A DNA stretch of 64,000 bases from Pinus tabuliformis. Lineage: Eukaryota > Streptophyta > Pinopsida > Pinales > Pinaceae. The first letter of the stretch is position 1, and each line of letters opens with the position of its first letter. Shown in pieces: positions 21,585 through 33,064 of the stretch. Position numbers and translations under genes: made by a program. The notes below the pieces were generated by a model. It did not search any database. It had not been told where the DNA came from and worked only from the letters and a program-made list of their open reading frames with translations. The stretch covers positions 888,322,184 to 888,386,183 of the forward strand of contig CM062817.1 of NCBI GenBank assembly GCA_031772625.1, in the 5' to 3' direction.

Positions 21585-24500
21585 CTCACTTAGAGGCAAG
21601 CAACTCGACAAGCAATTTGGTGAAGAGAAGTGCAAAAAAGAGGCCTACAAAGCAAAAGTGCGCAGAGGGAATAGGAAGGATTCTTCTCGATATAGCGAAG
21701 GAGAGAGTCTTTTGGGTATATAACGAATGAATGTTTCTTTTGGGGTCAACGAAGGAAGGATTTTTCTAGGGTACTCATTTTGGGTGCAAAAGAAGAAGGA
21801 CCAAAGGCATCAAGAGAAGATTGAAGGAGAACTTATTGTTGCATTAAGGTAATGTTTGATTGGGTATGAATCTCGCAAAAGGAGGCTGAAGAGAAGCATT
21901 ATAGAGACTAGGGTTTCTGATCTAGGGTAAACCTAAGAGACTAAGATTCTCTGGGTTACCGAGATAATAGAGACTGAGATTCTCTAGAAGAAGCCAAGAA
22001 GAAGCAGTGTGAAGGATAGAGACCAAGTTTCTCTAGAGGAAGCCAAGGAGAGTAGTTCGAGATCAAGAAGAAAGTCGAGTAAAGGGAAGAGGAAGAACAT
22101 CAAGGTTAGTGACAAGGTTCTTGGGAGGATACTAGAGTCAAGGGCCTTTGTCATGGTCTTAGTATTCGTCAATTGAAGATCTATAAGAAGAATTTAGATT
22201 GGGTTTTCCTCTCAAGAAGTGAGAGGTTTAGGCCCTAGTTGACTAACCTACATACTGTGTCACTTGTCTTCTATTGTGCATATTGGTAATTTTCTTGATG
22301 AAAAGAGCACAATAATAATATAACGAAGAGAAGAATATAAGCTAAGAAGTAAAAAGTATATCATAAGCAATTATCAAGTAGAGAAATCTTTTAACTCCTT
22401 ATGCCCTAGATTTCTCAACATGGTATCAGAGCTTAGGTGCTGAAGTCAAGAAGGGACATTTAATCAAGAAGACATCAAGACTCGAAAAAGGATGGTAGCA
22501 AATTCAAGGGCTACCAAGGTCGAGATCTTCAAAACCCTAGATCGAAGAAATCTACACCAACAAGAGTCTTGAAACCATTTTCAAGAAAGAAGGAAGACTA
22601 AAACATTCAAGAAGGATCATGAATCAAGCTCTCTCTAATCAATCCCTCAAGAAGCAAATCCTCGATCAACATCAAGATTAAAGAGGAAGAAAGTATCAAT
22701 CACTCAAGTAAGTCTATGACTATATTTGATAATATCAAAATGTCTTTTTGCAAGGAAAGCAATAAATTGGTTGGGGCTGCAAATTACCTTGCATGGAAGA
22801 AAAGGACAAACCTAAATCTTATTGAGAATGAGGTCATGGATCACATCAAGGGGTCGATAACCCAGCCTCCAAAGGAAAATACTCAAGCACATGCTATGTT
22901 CATGAAGGGAGAAGTGAGAACCCAGAGGATTCTTATAGAATCTATAAAAGACTCTCTAATCCCATATGTATCAAAGTTGGAGACTGCAAAAGCTATATAT
23001 GACAAATTGGTAGAGTTGTTTTCTGTAAGTACTGCAGGTAAGTAATCTCATTAAGGCAAGAGCTCTATAAACTAAAGATGTCCAAGGAAGATGGAATAAC
23101 CTCATACTTCATGAGGATATAAGAAATTTGAGATCAACTACAAGAGCTAGGAGAAGTCATGTCTGATAGAGAGATGACCACAGTGGTACATAATGCGCTA
23201 CTGGACGAATGGGGTAACTTCACTTCAATTTTTATGGGAAGAAAGATACTATATTTCAAGATCTATGGTCACTCTGTAAGATTGAAGAAACCAGACTGAA
23301 GGCAAAGGTTGATGTAGGACCAAATGAACAAAATCAAGCATATGCTGCTATGACAAAAAGAAAAGGGAAATTTGGAAAGTTTGGTCCTCAAAAGAAAATG
23401 AAGAACATGGTTAAGGTAAGATGCTATGGTTGTAGGGAACTTGGGCACTATAGAAGAGATTGTCCTAAACCTAATAAGGACAAGAGGGATAAGGAAGAAG
23501 CCCATATTACTGAGGAAGTGAAAGAATTTAAGACAAAGAAGCTTAAAAAGGAAGAAGTAAAAGATCTCTACTATGATTGAGATTATCTTCTTCACTAGAA
23601 GGTACTTTTCACTTGTAATTTATAGATAGGAAGTAATGTAAATAAGATAGGATGCATCAGATTAGAAAATAACATCATGATAGAAGCATTAGAAATAAGA
23701 GCTCCTAACAAGGAAAGCGGAAAGAATGTATGGAATAAATTCTATTGATTTCAAAAAATAAGAGCTCTTGGAAACCTCATTGAAATATCAAATGATACTT
23801 ATAGAAAGAAGTAGAGGTCATCATCGACAGGGATCATCATACAATAGTCAATATGGAAACATCTGTTGGGTGAGGACTTGAAAGATCCTCAAGTTTCTAT
23901 GATGGAATCCTTATCAAGAGGATTGATCGATCTAGAAAGGAAGCGAATGTTTCATCAAGAATTCCAACTCGTGGGATTCAAGGGATGATGGTATGATGAC
24001 ATAACAATGAAGCAAGTCTAAAGGATAGAGCTCTTTTGCTCAAATGAAGCTGCTACAAGAAGTCTGGATGACCCAAAAGAAAGATGAGGTATGTAATATG
24101 TATGCTTACATAGGTTATTATGAAAGTCATGTCAAATGGTTGCAAATAATATGGATCACTATTTCCATCTTGGGAAACATGATCAAAGAAAATGGGGATC
24201 TCCTCCTTTGAAAATTACAGAAAGGCATAAGTCACACTAGATGAAATCAACATAATATGTTCTCATATGAAGCATAAGGGAGCTGACTATAATTAAGGAA
24301 CTTTGATTGGAAACTCTTGGGAATAAAGAGTGTGAGGAAAACGGGGGAAGAGAGCATGAGATAGGCAAAAATGGTAGAAGGCGAACATTTGAAGCATAAG
24401 GGAGCTAACTACAATTAAGGAACTCTGATTGGAAGCTCTTGGGAATGAAGAGTGTGAGGAAAAAGGGGGAAGAGAGCATGAGATATGCAACAATGGTAGA

Positions 24501-24776
24501 AGGCATTCAACATTCGAGACCAAGAATATTTGACTAGGATATCTCCTGGAAAGATATAAAGACTCTGATGAAAGTCGGAAAAAGACAGAGACCCTTGACA
24601 ATGGATATCTTTGAGAGATATGCCAAAATGTATTTAGTATGCTAATACCTACAGAAAGAGGTCATGATGAAAGACCATCACTAAGGTAATTGTTGGTTTA
24701 AGTGTTCATTTCTTATTTTTGAACTAATATTTGGATGGGCTTATGTAGGATTGCCGAAGGGAAGATCTGTGGATGA
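21585..24776 (+). mobile_element. copia-B-like element, 5' part with gag
   Basis: The right part of a copia LTR ends GATTTCTCAACA at 22420, followed at 22421-22432 by the primer site TGGTATCAGAGC. The start of this LTR is missing, cut where the gypsy-H LTR ends at 21584. Gag is read at 22716-23045 (KLVGAANYLAWKKRTNLNL; DSLIPYVSKLETAKAIYDKL) with a zinc knuckle CYGCRELGHYRRDC at 23422-23463. No protease, integrase or reverse transcriptase is evident in the next 1.2 kb, which contains a 122 bp tandem duplication. A copia-A LTR begins at 24777. The LTR end resembles that of copia-B copy 1. Gag has a few breaks. Confidence 0.65.
24269..24505 (+). repeat. 122 bp tandem duplication
   Basis: Two adjacent units begin GAAGCATAAGGGAGCT at 24269 and 24391. 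Both contain AATTAAGGAACT, AAGAGTGTGAGGAAAA and GGGGGAAGAGAGCATGAGAT. They differ at a small number of positions. Confidence 0.85.
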
Positions 24777-25924
24777 TGTTGATTTCTGGTAAGCATCGAA
24801 TGTGCTCTAAGCCTCAAAATTTGTAGGGAGTATAGGACACATGCATTCTCCAATACCCAGAAATCGTTTTGGGAAATTCCAACCGGAGACAGTTTTATTA
24901 AAATAATTAATTATTTTTAATGGAGTCCTAAGTCTAAATTTAAGAAATTAAAATAATTAAAGGGTATTAATCTAATTGTGGGTGAAACTTTTAGAAGACG
25001 AGGATCAAGCCAAAAATGATCTGAGCCATTGATTAGAATCTAATCTGGGTCGTTGGTTCTCAACAGAAGGATTATAAGAGGAGGCTTGATGGGCATTTGG
25101 AAGATATATCGAGTGGTTGATCAGAAGATCGAATTTCCGAAGCATAGTAGTTGCCGCGAGAGAAATTCGAAGTGATCTTTTGTAGTGAGGGGCAGGGATA
25201 GTATCCGGAGGGAAGTTTTCTTAGGTCGGAGAGTACAAGGTAGAGAGGGCAGAACGACGTCCAGAGAGGCTGACGCTGGGCCACGCAGAGCTGACGCAGT
25301 GGCAGCGCAGAGCCTGAAGGGAGATCGAATTCCTGCTGAGGAAATCGAGTTTCAGAAGCTAGGAGTCGGGGTGTGAGATCGAGAGGCTAAGAGCTGAAGT
25401 TTCCAGCCAGCAGAGGGTGAGAAGGAAGAGCAGTGCAATCCCCAGCAGAGGTGACACAGAGACTGCGTGGGGTTGACGCAATTCTGCGCAGAGGCTGACA
25501 CAGAAGGGATGCAGAGGCTCACTTCCAACAGATCAGCATTGGATCTTCCAGTGACAGGGTTAGATCATCTCACTATTTCGTTTTTTCTAGTTTCTCTCTG
25601 TATCGGATAGCCAATTGGGCAACCAACGAATTGTACTTAGAATTACTATTGCATAATAATAAAACCCTCAGTCGCTGCATCGGTTTTCCCGCATTGGGTT
25701 TTTTCTGGGGATTTTTGTCCAAAAATAACTGTGTAGATGTGTGTGATGTTTATTTCTCTCCTGTGCAGTATTTAGTTTCCATAGTTTTATTTTGGTGTAG
25801 GCTGCAGTGTATGTATTTCAGTATTTTCTGTAGAAAACTGCAAGTAACTTGTTCAATTAATTTAACAAGTATGTGAAATATAATCAGTTCGCTGCAGTAG
25901 GAATCGGGTAACCGATCTTTCACA
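24777..25924 (+). repeat. copia-A 5' LTR
   Basis: 1148 bp from TGTTGATTTCTGGTAAGC to CCGATCTTTCACA, followed by the primer site. It has TGACGC/CGCAG-rich sequence at 25270-25510, an ATAATAAAACC signal near 25653 and the block GGTTTTTTCTGGGG near 25697. Confidence 0.85.
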
Positions 25925-26141
25925 TGGTATCAGAGGACAGATTGTGAGCATAAGAGCTCAGAAGCAAAAAGGAAGAGGAGTTTGAAATCACTACAGAGGC
26001 AGCAATTCGAAACCCCAGCAGGTAGCACAGTCCTTGGGCCAGAAGGTTAAAGTTTTGAGGAGAAATCGATTTCTCTGAGAGAGTTGATAGAGAAATTAGT
26101 TCTCCAGATCCAAGCTTTCCAGAGGTAGAAAGGAGCAATGT

Positions 26142-27776
26142 ATGTTGGAAATAATACTGAGAGGGGGGGTGAATCAGTATTATCAAATCAATATAACTTT
26201 TTCATTTCCATATTCAGATTCATGTATGCTACTTAAGTTAAGGCAAACCGCGTGTATACGCAACTGTGTGTAATGCAACAAGTGTATATCCAGTAAACTT
26301 ATGATTCAGTTAGTTGATCCTTAATGAGTGCATCAGAACATTATTAACCATATTAACAGTAAACAGGTGCAGTAAAACAGAATAGATCATCACACATAAG
26401 GAGCACACATGAACACCATGATATAAGGTGGAAACCCAATGTGGGTGAAAACCACCTGCTGCAATTCGTCTCTTTCTTCGTTTAATAAGAAACTTCTCTT
26501 TACAATATTTATGTACTAGTGCAGTCTTATACCAGTACGCAGGCTTCTATCTGCAGAAGGCTACAACCTTCTCTCGTTCTCCAATTTCTCCTGGAAGGGA
26601 GCTACAACCCCCTTAGCTCTTGCACTAGCCGATCCATTTACTAGTACGTAGGTGCCGACCTACTGAAGGTTCCAACCTTCACTCGTTTTCCAGCTGCTCC
26701 TGGAAGGGAGCTACAACCCCCTGTCTTTTGTACTGGCCGATATGTTTACCAGTACGTAGGCGCCGGCCTACAGGACTCTACGATCTTCTTTCTTCCTCCA
26801 GGGACCACGTTTCATAAATTTTCATACTGGATACTCCTGAAGCACAACACCATAAACTGAAGGCCACGTTTCATCCAATTTTCATACTGGACCCATCAAC
26901 AACATTGAAGCAGAAAATTAATCATCACAGCAATACACGCATCAATTACACCTGCATCATCAATCTCTGAATCACCCACTACTGAAACACTGAAACCTTG
27001 TCAACAACAAAGTCACCAGAACACAGAACAGACAACAGAACTCTGCAACAATAACCAAATCCAACTGCAACTTCAAATATCATATCTCATAATGTATATG
27101 CTACTATGAAGAACCAAACCAGCGTACATACGCGCTTTCACCAAAGCCAACCCGCGTACAGATCTGCAAATATTTACTCATAACTTTGTAGCTGTTCCAG
27201 ACATCAGTGATACCCAGAGCATAACATTCATACAATAAAACATGCGTCAATAATTCAGATATAGTCTATCCATAATCAAACCATATATTGATAAACATTC
27301 CAAGCCTTAAGATCCCGATCCATCGTTCATCCACATGAATGCATCCTTGGTTCAGATCAAACAAAGCATCACAAACCCATAACCAGCATACTAGATCTCA
27401 CACTTCATCAAATATATATCACTTGTACTTGCACCCCTTGGCCTAATGATCTTCTCCTTATATAGGTTTAGGCTTCTTTCAATACCATGGTCCAAAACCA
27501 CTTAGAACCAATACCTTGGACCCAATACTTGGGTCAATACTTCGGACCAAAACTTAGTTTTCCGACATGTACGCACCTTTCCTTCTGTGAACCTGCATGT
27601 GTACGTATACGCGTCTTCTGTTCTGATCATCCGCGCGCACTTTCATCAAGGTTAACCTCCGTATATATCTCTCTTGACCTACTGTACTATGATCTGTCAT
27701 CTGATTGAGTTGCCACCTGTATCATACCTCTGAGTGAGTTGCCATCAAGGACAACACCTGTATCATAATGCCAATA
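26142..27776 (-). repeat. Solo LTR K (minus strand)
   Basis: Interrupts the copia-A leader. On the minus strand it ends GTATTATTTCCAACA at 26142, after GATTCACCCCCCCTCTCA, an ending common in plant copia LTRs. Its minus-strand start near 27776 reads TATTGGCATTATGATACAGG, probably once TGTTGG. The flanks ATGTA (26137-26141) and GTGTA (27777-27781) are a target duplication with one mismatch. No primer site or polypurine tract borders it, so it is a solo LTR. It holds about 108 bp tandem units at 26531-26800. Confidence 0.7.
26531..26800 (-). repeat. About 108 bp tandem units in LTR K
   Basis: Units start at ACCAGTACGCAGG (26531), ACTAGTACGTAGG (26640) and ACCAGTACGTAGG (26748), spacings 109 and 108 bp. 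Each full unit contains AAGG-CTACAACCTTC-like and CTCCTGGAAGGGAGCTACAA blocks and ends in an AGCCGAT/GGCCGAT word. The third unit is partial. Confidence 0.8.
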
Positions 27777-28048
27777 GTGTATTTTTCCTTGTAGAGCAGA
27801 GCTTCAACTGGGACGCAGACATTTTTGCAGCAGTTGTTGGCAGAATGGCGTCAGTGGGAGAGAAGGAGACACACTGAGGGAATTTCTTCCTCATTGAATT
27901 CCTAGCCAGGGAATTCGATTTCTCAAGTGCTGAGCAACAACAGTCTACAAAGAGAAACTGATCTATTAACTCCAACAGGGAGTGCATAGGCTAGCCTGGT
28001 GCTACGCAGAGGAGAGAGGAGGTCATTTGACTTTTTCGATTGGCAGAG

Positions 28049-28930
28049 ATGGCAGCTAGTGGATTGCGAGATCAAGATCGGTTGGATGGTGCATCCAACT
28101 ATGTGATCTGGAAGGCAAGGATGTCATGCCTTTTGGATGAACATTTTCTCAAGATCTACGTCGACAGTGTGGTAGCTAAGCCCGCAGATCCAGATTCGCT
28201 CAAAAAGTACACTGGAGAGATGGCGAAGGCCAAGCAGATGATCCTTGACGGAGTGAAGGATCATGTAGTATGTCACATATCAAGCAAAGGGACTGCCAAG
28301 GAGATGTGGGATGCCTTGTCCATGCTATATTAGGGATCTTTTGAGCAGTGGAAGATGTACTTGGAGCAGAAGATGAGATCCACATAGATGCAGAAGGGGG
28401 AACGCATTGATCCGTTCCTTGCAAAGCTTCAGGAAACCTGAGACGAGTTGGCAGCTATGGGGTCAACACCTCAACCTATCGAGATGGTGAGGCTGGCTCT
28501 AAATTCAGTGTTAGAAGAATGGAAAGTGTTTGTCCAGAGAATCCTGGGAAGGGAGAAATTGCCAGACTGGGAAGGAATGTTGGCCGCTCTTTAGCAAGAA
28601 GAGATGAGGAGAGACTTAGTCAAGCACAAACTTGACAGTGGTAGCAGTAGCAGTGGGAAGAAGCCTAAGGAGGAGGATGAGAATGCAGCCCTCGCATCTA
28701 AGGGGTAGCAGGAGCAACGGAAGAAGAAGAAAGATGTTTCAAAGATCAAGTGCTTCCAATGTGGTGAACTTGGTCACTATAGTACATAATGTCCTCTAAA
28801 GAAGAAGGACAAGGATGAGAAGCATGAACCGAAAGTTGCATCTATACAAATCAAGGAGGAGGAGTTTGCCATGATCCCCCAGAGGTGGGATGATATAGAA
28901 CTGTAGTTCGAAAGAACTGCAAATGGGCAG
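28049..28930 (+). CDS. copia-A gag (fossil)
   Basis: Starts at the ATG at 28049 with MAASGLRDQDRLDGASNYV and continues through WKARMSCLLDEH, MILDGVKDHVVCHISS and KEMWDALSMLY, the UBN2-type Gag fold of plant copia elements, which forms the virus-like particle shell. A CX2CX4HX4C zinc knuckle (CFQCGELGHY) lies at about 28751-28790, after a Lys/Glu-rich linker. It matches the minus-strand gag at 7.04-6.38 kb. The frame is interrupted a few times and is a relic. Pol does not follow. Confidence 0.7.
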
Positions 28931-29423
28931 GATCCTTGAGGAGTACACCTCTCGGATCAATACCTTGCTACGAGAGCCCAAATCATAAGTAGCAGGATGG
29001 ACTGGGTCAGTTGATGCAGAGGAGTGTCAGAGTGATAGTTGTAGTGACTAGGAGCGCTAGAGACTGAGCAGCACAGAGCTAGTGTTGGCAGCAGTGCAAT
29101 TGGCACAGAGCAGAGTCAACAACAATGTAGAGGCTTCAGAGGGTTAACGCAGAGACTAGCAGCAGTCAGAACTCTACCAACAAATGCATCATACTAAACA
29201 CCAGTTCAGTAATTTTGGATGCTTTTTCGTCACTGATGCGAGAAGGTTGTAGTACAGATGCAATGTTGACAGTGGCGGGGTCAACAACAGTACAGATGCA
29301 ACATTTGCGCAATAGTTGGTGGGCAGCGATGTCAGACATCAACAACGCAGAGGGAGATGTTACATAGCAGGGTGATGCTTCAGCAGGTTGCATTATTAGA
29401 GCACATTCCTTGCTAAGAGGTAG

Positions 29424-30462
29424 TGTTGATTTCTGGTAGCATCAGATGTGCTCTAAGCCTTAAAATTTGCAGCGAGGCTAGGACACATGCATTCTCCAAT
29501 ACCCAAAAATCATTTTGGGAAATTCCACTCGGAGACAGTTTTATTAAAATAATTAATTATTTTTAATGGAGGCCTAAGTCTAAACTTAGGAAATTAAAAT
29601 AATTAAAGTGTATTAATCTAACTGTGGGTGAAACTTCTAGAAGAAGACGAGGATCAAGCCAAAATGATCTGATCCATTGATTAGAATCTAATCTGGGTCA
29701 TTGGTTCTCAACAGAAGGATTATAAGAAGAGGCTTGATGGGCATTTGGAAGATACATAGAGTGGGAATCAGAAGATCGAATTTCTGAAGCACAATTGTCA
29801 GGAGAGAAATTCGAAGTGATCTTTTGCAGTGAGGCACAGGGATAGTATCTGGAGGAAAGTTTTCCTGGGCCAGAGAGTGCAAGGCAGAGAAGGAAGAACG
29901 GCATCCAGAGAGGCTGACGCTGGGCATGCAAAGCTGACGCAGTGGCAGCGCAAAGCCTGAAGGGAGATCGAATTCCTGTTGAGGAAATTGAGTTTCAAAA
30001 GCTAGAAGTTTGGGTGTGAGACCGAGAGGCTGAGAGTTGAATTTTCCAGCCTGCAGAGGGTCAGAAGGAAGAGCAGCGCAATCCCCAGTAGCGGTGACGT
30101 AGAGATTTCGTGGGGTTGAGGCAATTCTGCGCAAAGGCTGACGTAGAAGGGACATAGAGGCTCACTTCCAGTAGATGAGAGTTAGATCTTCCAATGACAG
30201 GGTGAGATCATCTCACTATTTCGTTTTGTCCAGTTTCTCTTTGTATCGGATAACCAGTTGGGCATCCAACGTTTTGTACTCAAAATTACTACTGCATAAT
30301 AATAAAAACCTCAATGGCTACACTAGTTTTCCCGCATTGGGTTTTTCCGGGGACTTTTGTCCAAAAATAACTATGTAGATGTGTGGGATGTTTATTTCTC
30401 TCCTGTGTAGTATTTAGTTTCCGCAATTTTATTTTGGTGTAGCCTGTAGTGTATGTATTTGA
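29424..30462 (+). repeat. copia-A 3' LTR, truncated
   Basis: Begins TGTTGATTTCTGGTAGC after the tract GCTAAGAGGTAG and parallels the 5' LTR for about 1.04 kb. Similarity stops near 30462 after GTATGTATTTGA. The final roughly 110 bp expected from the 5' LTR are absent. Confidence 0.8.
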
Positions 30463-30533
30463 TGTATTTGGTTGAATCCCTAGCTTGGGCTAGGATAGAT
30501 GTATTAATGTTATTGGACATATGATATGCTTAT

Positions 30534-31851
30534 TGTAATATTTCTAATTAGCCATGGCTAATTGGAATATTCGATTTTGCTCAATTTTTGCCTTCTATAG
30601 TGATTTATAAATAAAAAGGTGAGGAAGGAGGACATAACTCACTTTTAGAATAAAAAGTCACTTCTTAGTAACACAACGTTGTGACTTAAAGGGGAGTCAA
30701 GGGGGCCAAAGGGGGACGCAGAGATGGAGCCCACACAGATACTTGGAGGGACTGCGCAGGAGGAAAGAAACATGTGGCAAGAGCGGAATTACGTTGGAGG
30801 AGGTGAGCCTAGGGATTGAGAGAGGCAAAGGCTAAAAAAGAGAGAGAAGCCCCCTCATTTTGATCATCCAGTTATGAGCATTTGTGATAGTCATTTCGAC
30901 TTAGAGCACGCTGGCTGTTTAGCTAGTCTGCAGCACTGTTTAGTGCATTGAGTGTCTCTGTTCGGAGATCTCACCCTTAGCCCTGGGGGACTTCGAGTGC
31001 CTGCTTGGGCAAGGTATTTCCATTGGCATTTCAGCAGTAGATTCATCAGCATTTCAGCAGCAGTTTCATCAGCGTTTGGAGGACTGCGCAACACTGGGAG
31101 AGGGACGCAGTTCTTTCTAGCAGGAGTTCTGGGTTGAGGGTTTGCAGTAGGATTTGTGCTGCGAGATAGAGCAGCTGATCAGCCCTTGCATATTGGAGAG
31201 TTTTGGCAGGGGTTTCAGGTAGATTTCTGGAGGGTTTCATTCAGTGGCAGCGCAGAGCATTGAGAGACTGCGCAGAACCCCAAGGGGGTGATTTTGGGGG
31301 TCGACCATTTCTAAAATGCATTCTGGGCTTTTTTGGGTTTCTTGAGTAGAGTCCGATTCCAGAGTTCTAGCCTTTTCTGAGGAGGGGAGAAGCTCCAAAT
31401 CCTCATTTGATTTCTAGCAATAGCAGCAGCACAACAGTTCTCCAGCAGCTTGGACGCAGTTCAGAGAGGGGCCATTCCTTTGCTATTCTGAGTGTATTTC
31501 TTCACTTGCCTTGTGCAAGTCTAGGTGCCATCTTTCTGATCACCTCCTGTACTCATTCTATTACTCAGTATAATAAAATGGCTTAGCATTTCTCTCTGCA
31601 TTTCTGAGTATCTGCTTATGGTTATATTGTTATATGTTGCACCATTGTTATTTGTATCTCTTTGAGCATTCTCGGCTATTATACCACTTGTGTGTTTCCC
31701 TTATACTCTTAGACAGAGTCTGGAAAGGGCCAGGTAGCCTCCAGATCTCGTCCTCTTTTCAGAGGCGACATATCTGGTAAATGCCCTCCTAGTCCATCTC
31801 TGGTTGGAGTTTGCTTGTGTTTGAGGAATATTCCTGATAAGGGATATTATA
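30534..31851 (+). repeat. gypsy-D 5' LTR
   Basis: Starts TGTAATATTTCTAATTAGCC and ends GGGATATTATA, the counterpart of GGGATATTACA in the 3' LTR. It contains an 18 bp palindrome at 30546-30563 and ATAATAAAATGG near 31570. The primer site begins at 31853. Confidence 0.85.
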
Positions 31852-31898
31852 GTGGTATCAGAGCATAGATCTGGCTCAGCTTGTGGAGCTAGCAATCT

Positions 31899-32990
31899 AT
31901 GATAGCGGGGGAAAAACCCTACATCTGTTACAGAGGTCGGAGATACAGAGACACTGGGCGTAGGTTGGAGAACACTTACGGAGAGGGAGACTGTGTTCCG
32001 GTGGTGGACGCAGAACAGGAGGAGCCTGTGGTGGACGCAGGACAGAGGGAGCTTGTGGTGGACACAAAGCAGGAGGATCCGATGGCAGATGATGACGGGA
32101 AGAGATTTGCGGATATGCTCCTCAAATCAGTACAGGATCTATCGAGGCAGATTGAGGTGATGGGGCAGAGATTCATGGCAGTAGAGGCCAGACAGCATGA
32201 GAGCCCACGGGTTTTCCAGGTTGGTGAGGGATCGGGCGCATCCCACCATTTGCCAGAGCAGCGTGATACTGCGCAGCAGGTGGCTTCACATGGCCCTACA
32301 CACTCTACCATGCCCACTTTCTTAGGAGCCGACACGAGGGTCGTAGCCCAGTAGGGGGCAGAGCCCGGACATATGGGCGATTATTTTGCAGAGTACCAGG
32401 CCTGTGGGCAGGAGTTTAGGGAAGCCCTCTCATTTAGAGATTTTGTTCAGCTCCAGCGGATAGTAGACCCCGCGACCACCACTGAGGGTATCGACATTAC
32501 CATGATGGTGACACCCACTGTGCAACGAGTAGATTCCACTTGCCTACGTTTGATGGTTCATCAAACAGTTTGGCAAAGTTTTGGGTGGAGAAGCTGGACA
32601 TTTATTTCTAGCTTAACCAGATGTCAGAGACAGAGGCCATCAAGGTGGCAACATTGCACTTGGATGGTGAGGCCCAGGATTGGTGGTTTCATGGGATGGT
32701 TACACTAGGGCACTCCACAGTGACGACATATGCCTAGTTTACCAGGAGATTGATGGAGTGATTTGATTGGAGGGATCCAGAGCATCATTTTGTTGAGTTG
32801 ACGAGGCTCAAACAGATAGGGAGCCCAAAGACCTACATTGCAGATTTCTTGAGGGTCTCCGTGATGGTGCCAGACCTATCCACGACGTGGAGGGTCTATA
32901 TGTATGTTGAGGGGTTAGCAGAGCCACTTCGGGGTTTAGTCTGATCCACTAGACCAGCCACACTCCAGGACGCTATTAGCAGGACCCGGG
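31899..32990 (+). CDS. gypsy-D gag (fossil)
   Basis: The first open part, 31899-32354, has an N-terminal segment with a threefold PVVDA-type repeat and a helical stretch (LLKSVQDLSRQIEVMGQRF). The Gag core follows in 32.6-32.95 kb, with motifs such as ATLHLDGEAQDWWFHGM split over reading frames and DPEHHFVELTRLKQIG. The product would build the particle shell. Gag is interrupted several times and cannot be read as one frame. Confidence 0.65.
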
Positions 32991-33064
32991 ACTTACAAGA
33001 TGTCTTACCCAGGACCTGGACACCTTACCCCCAATGATAGACTTTTCAGTCTAAGGGGAAGGAT

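Larger units (their letters stand above)
24777..30462 (+). mobile_element. copia-A copy with both LTRs, interrupted by solo LTR K
   Basis: 5' LTR 24777-25924, primer site TGGTATCAGAGG at 25925-25936, leader, gag, a short non-coding tail, then the tract GCTAAGAGGTAG and a 3' LTR from 29424. The 3' LTR stops near 30462, about 110 bp short, where copia-B sequence begins. A 1635 bp solo LTR (K) sits in the leader. Only gag is recognisable: protease, integrase, reverse transcriptase and RNase H are absent from the 500 bp between the knuckle region and the 3' LTR. It therefore looks like a gag-only, non-autonomous copia. The LTR pair differs by several percent by eye. Broken fossil with a few breaks in gag. 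Confidence 0.75.

Noticed and set aside
21266-21730. 154-codon frame
   Set aside because: It spans the end of the gypsy-H LTR and the following copia LTR, two unrelated repeats, so it is a chance frame.
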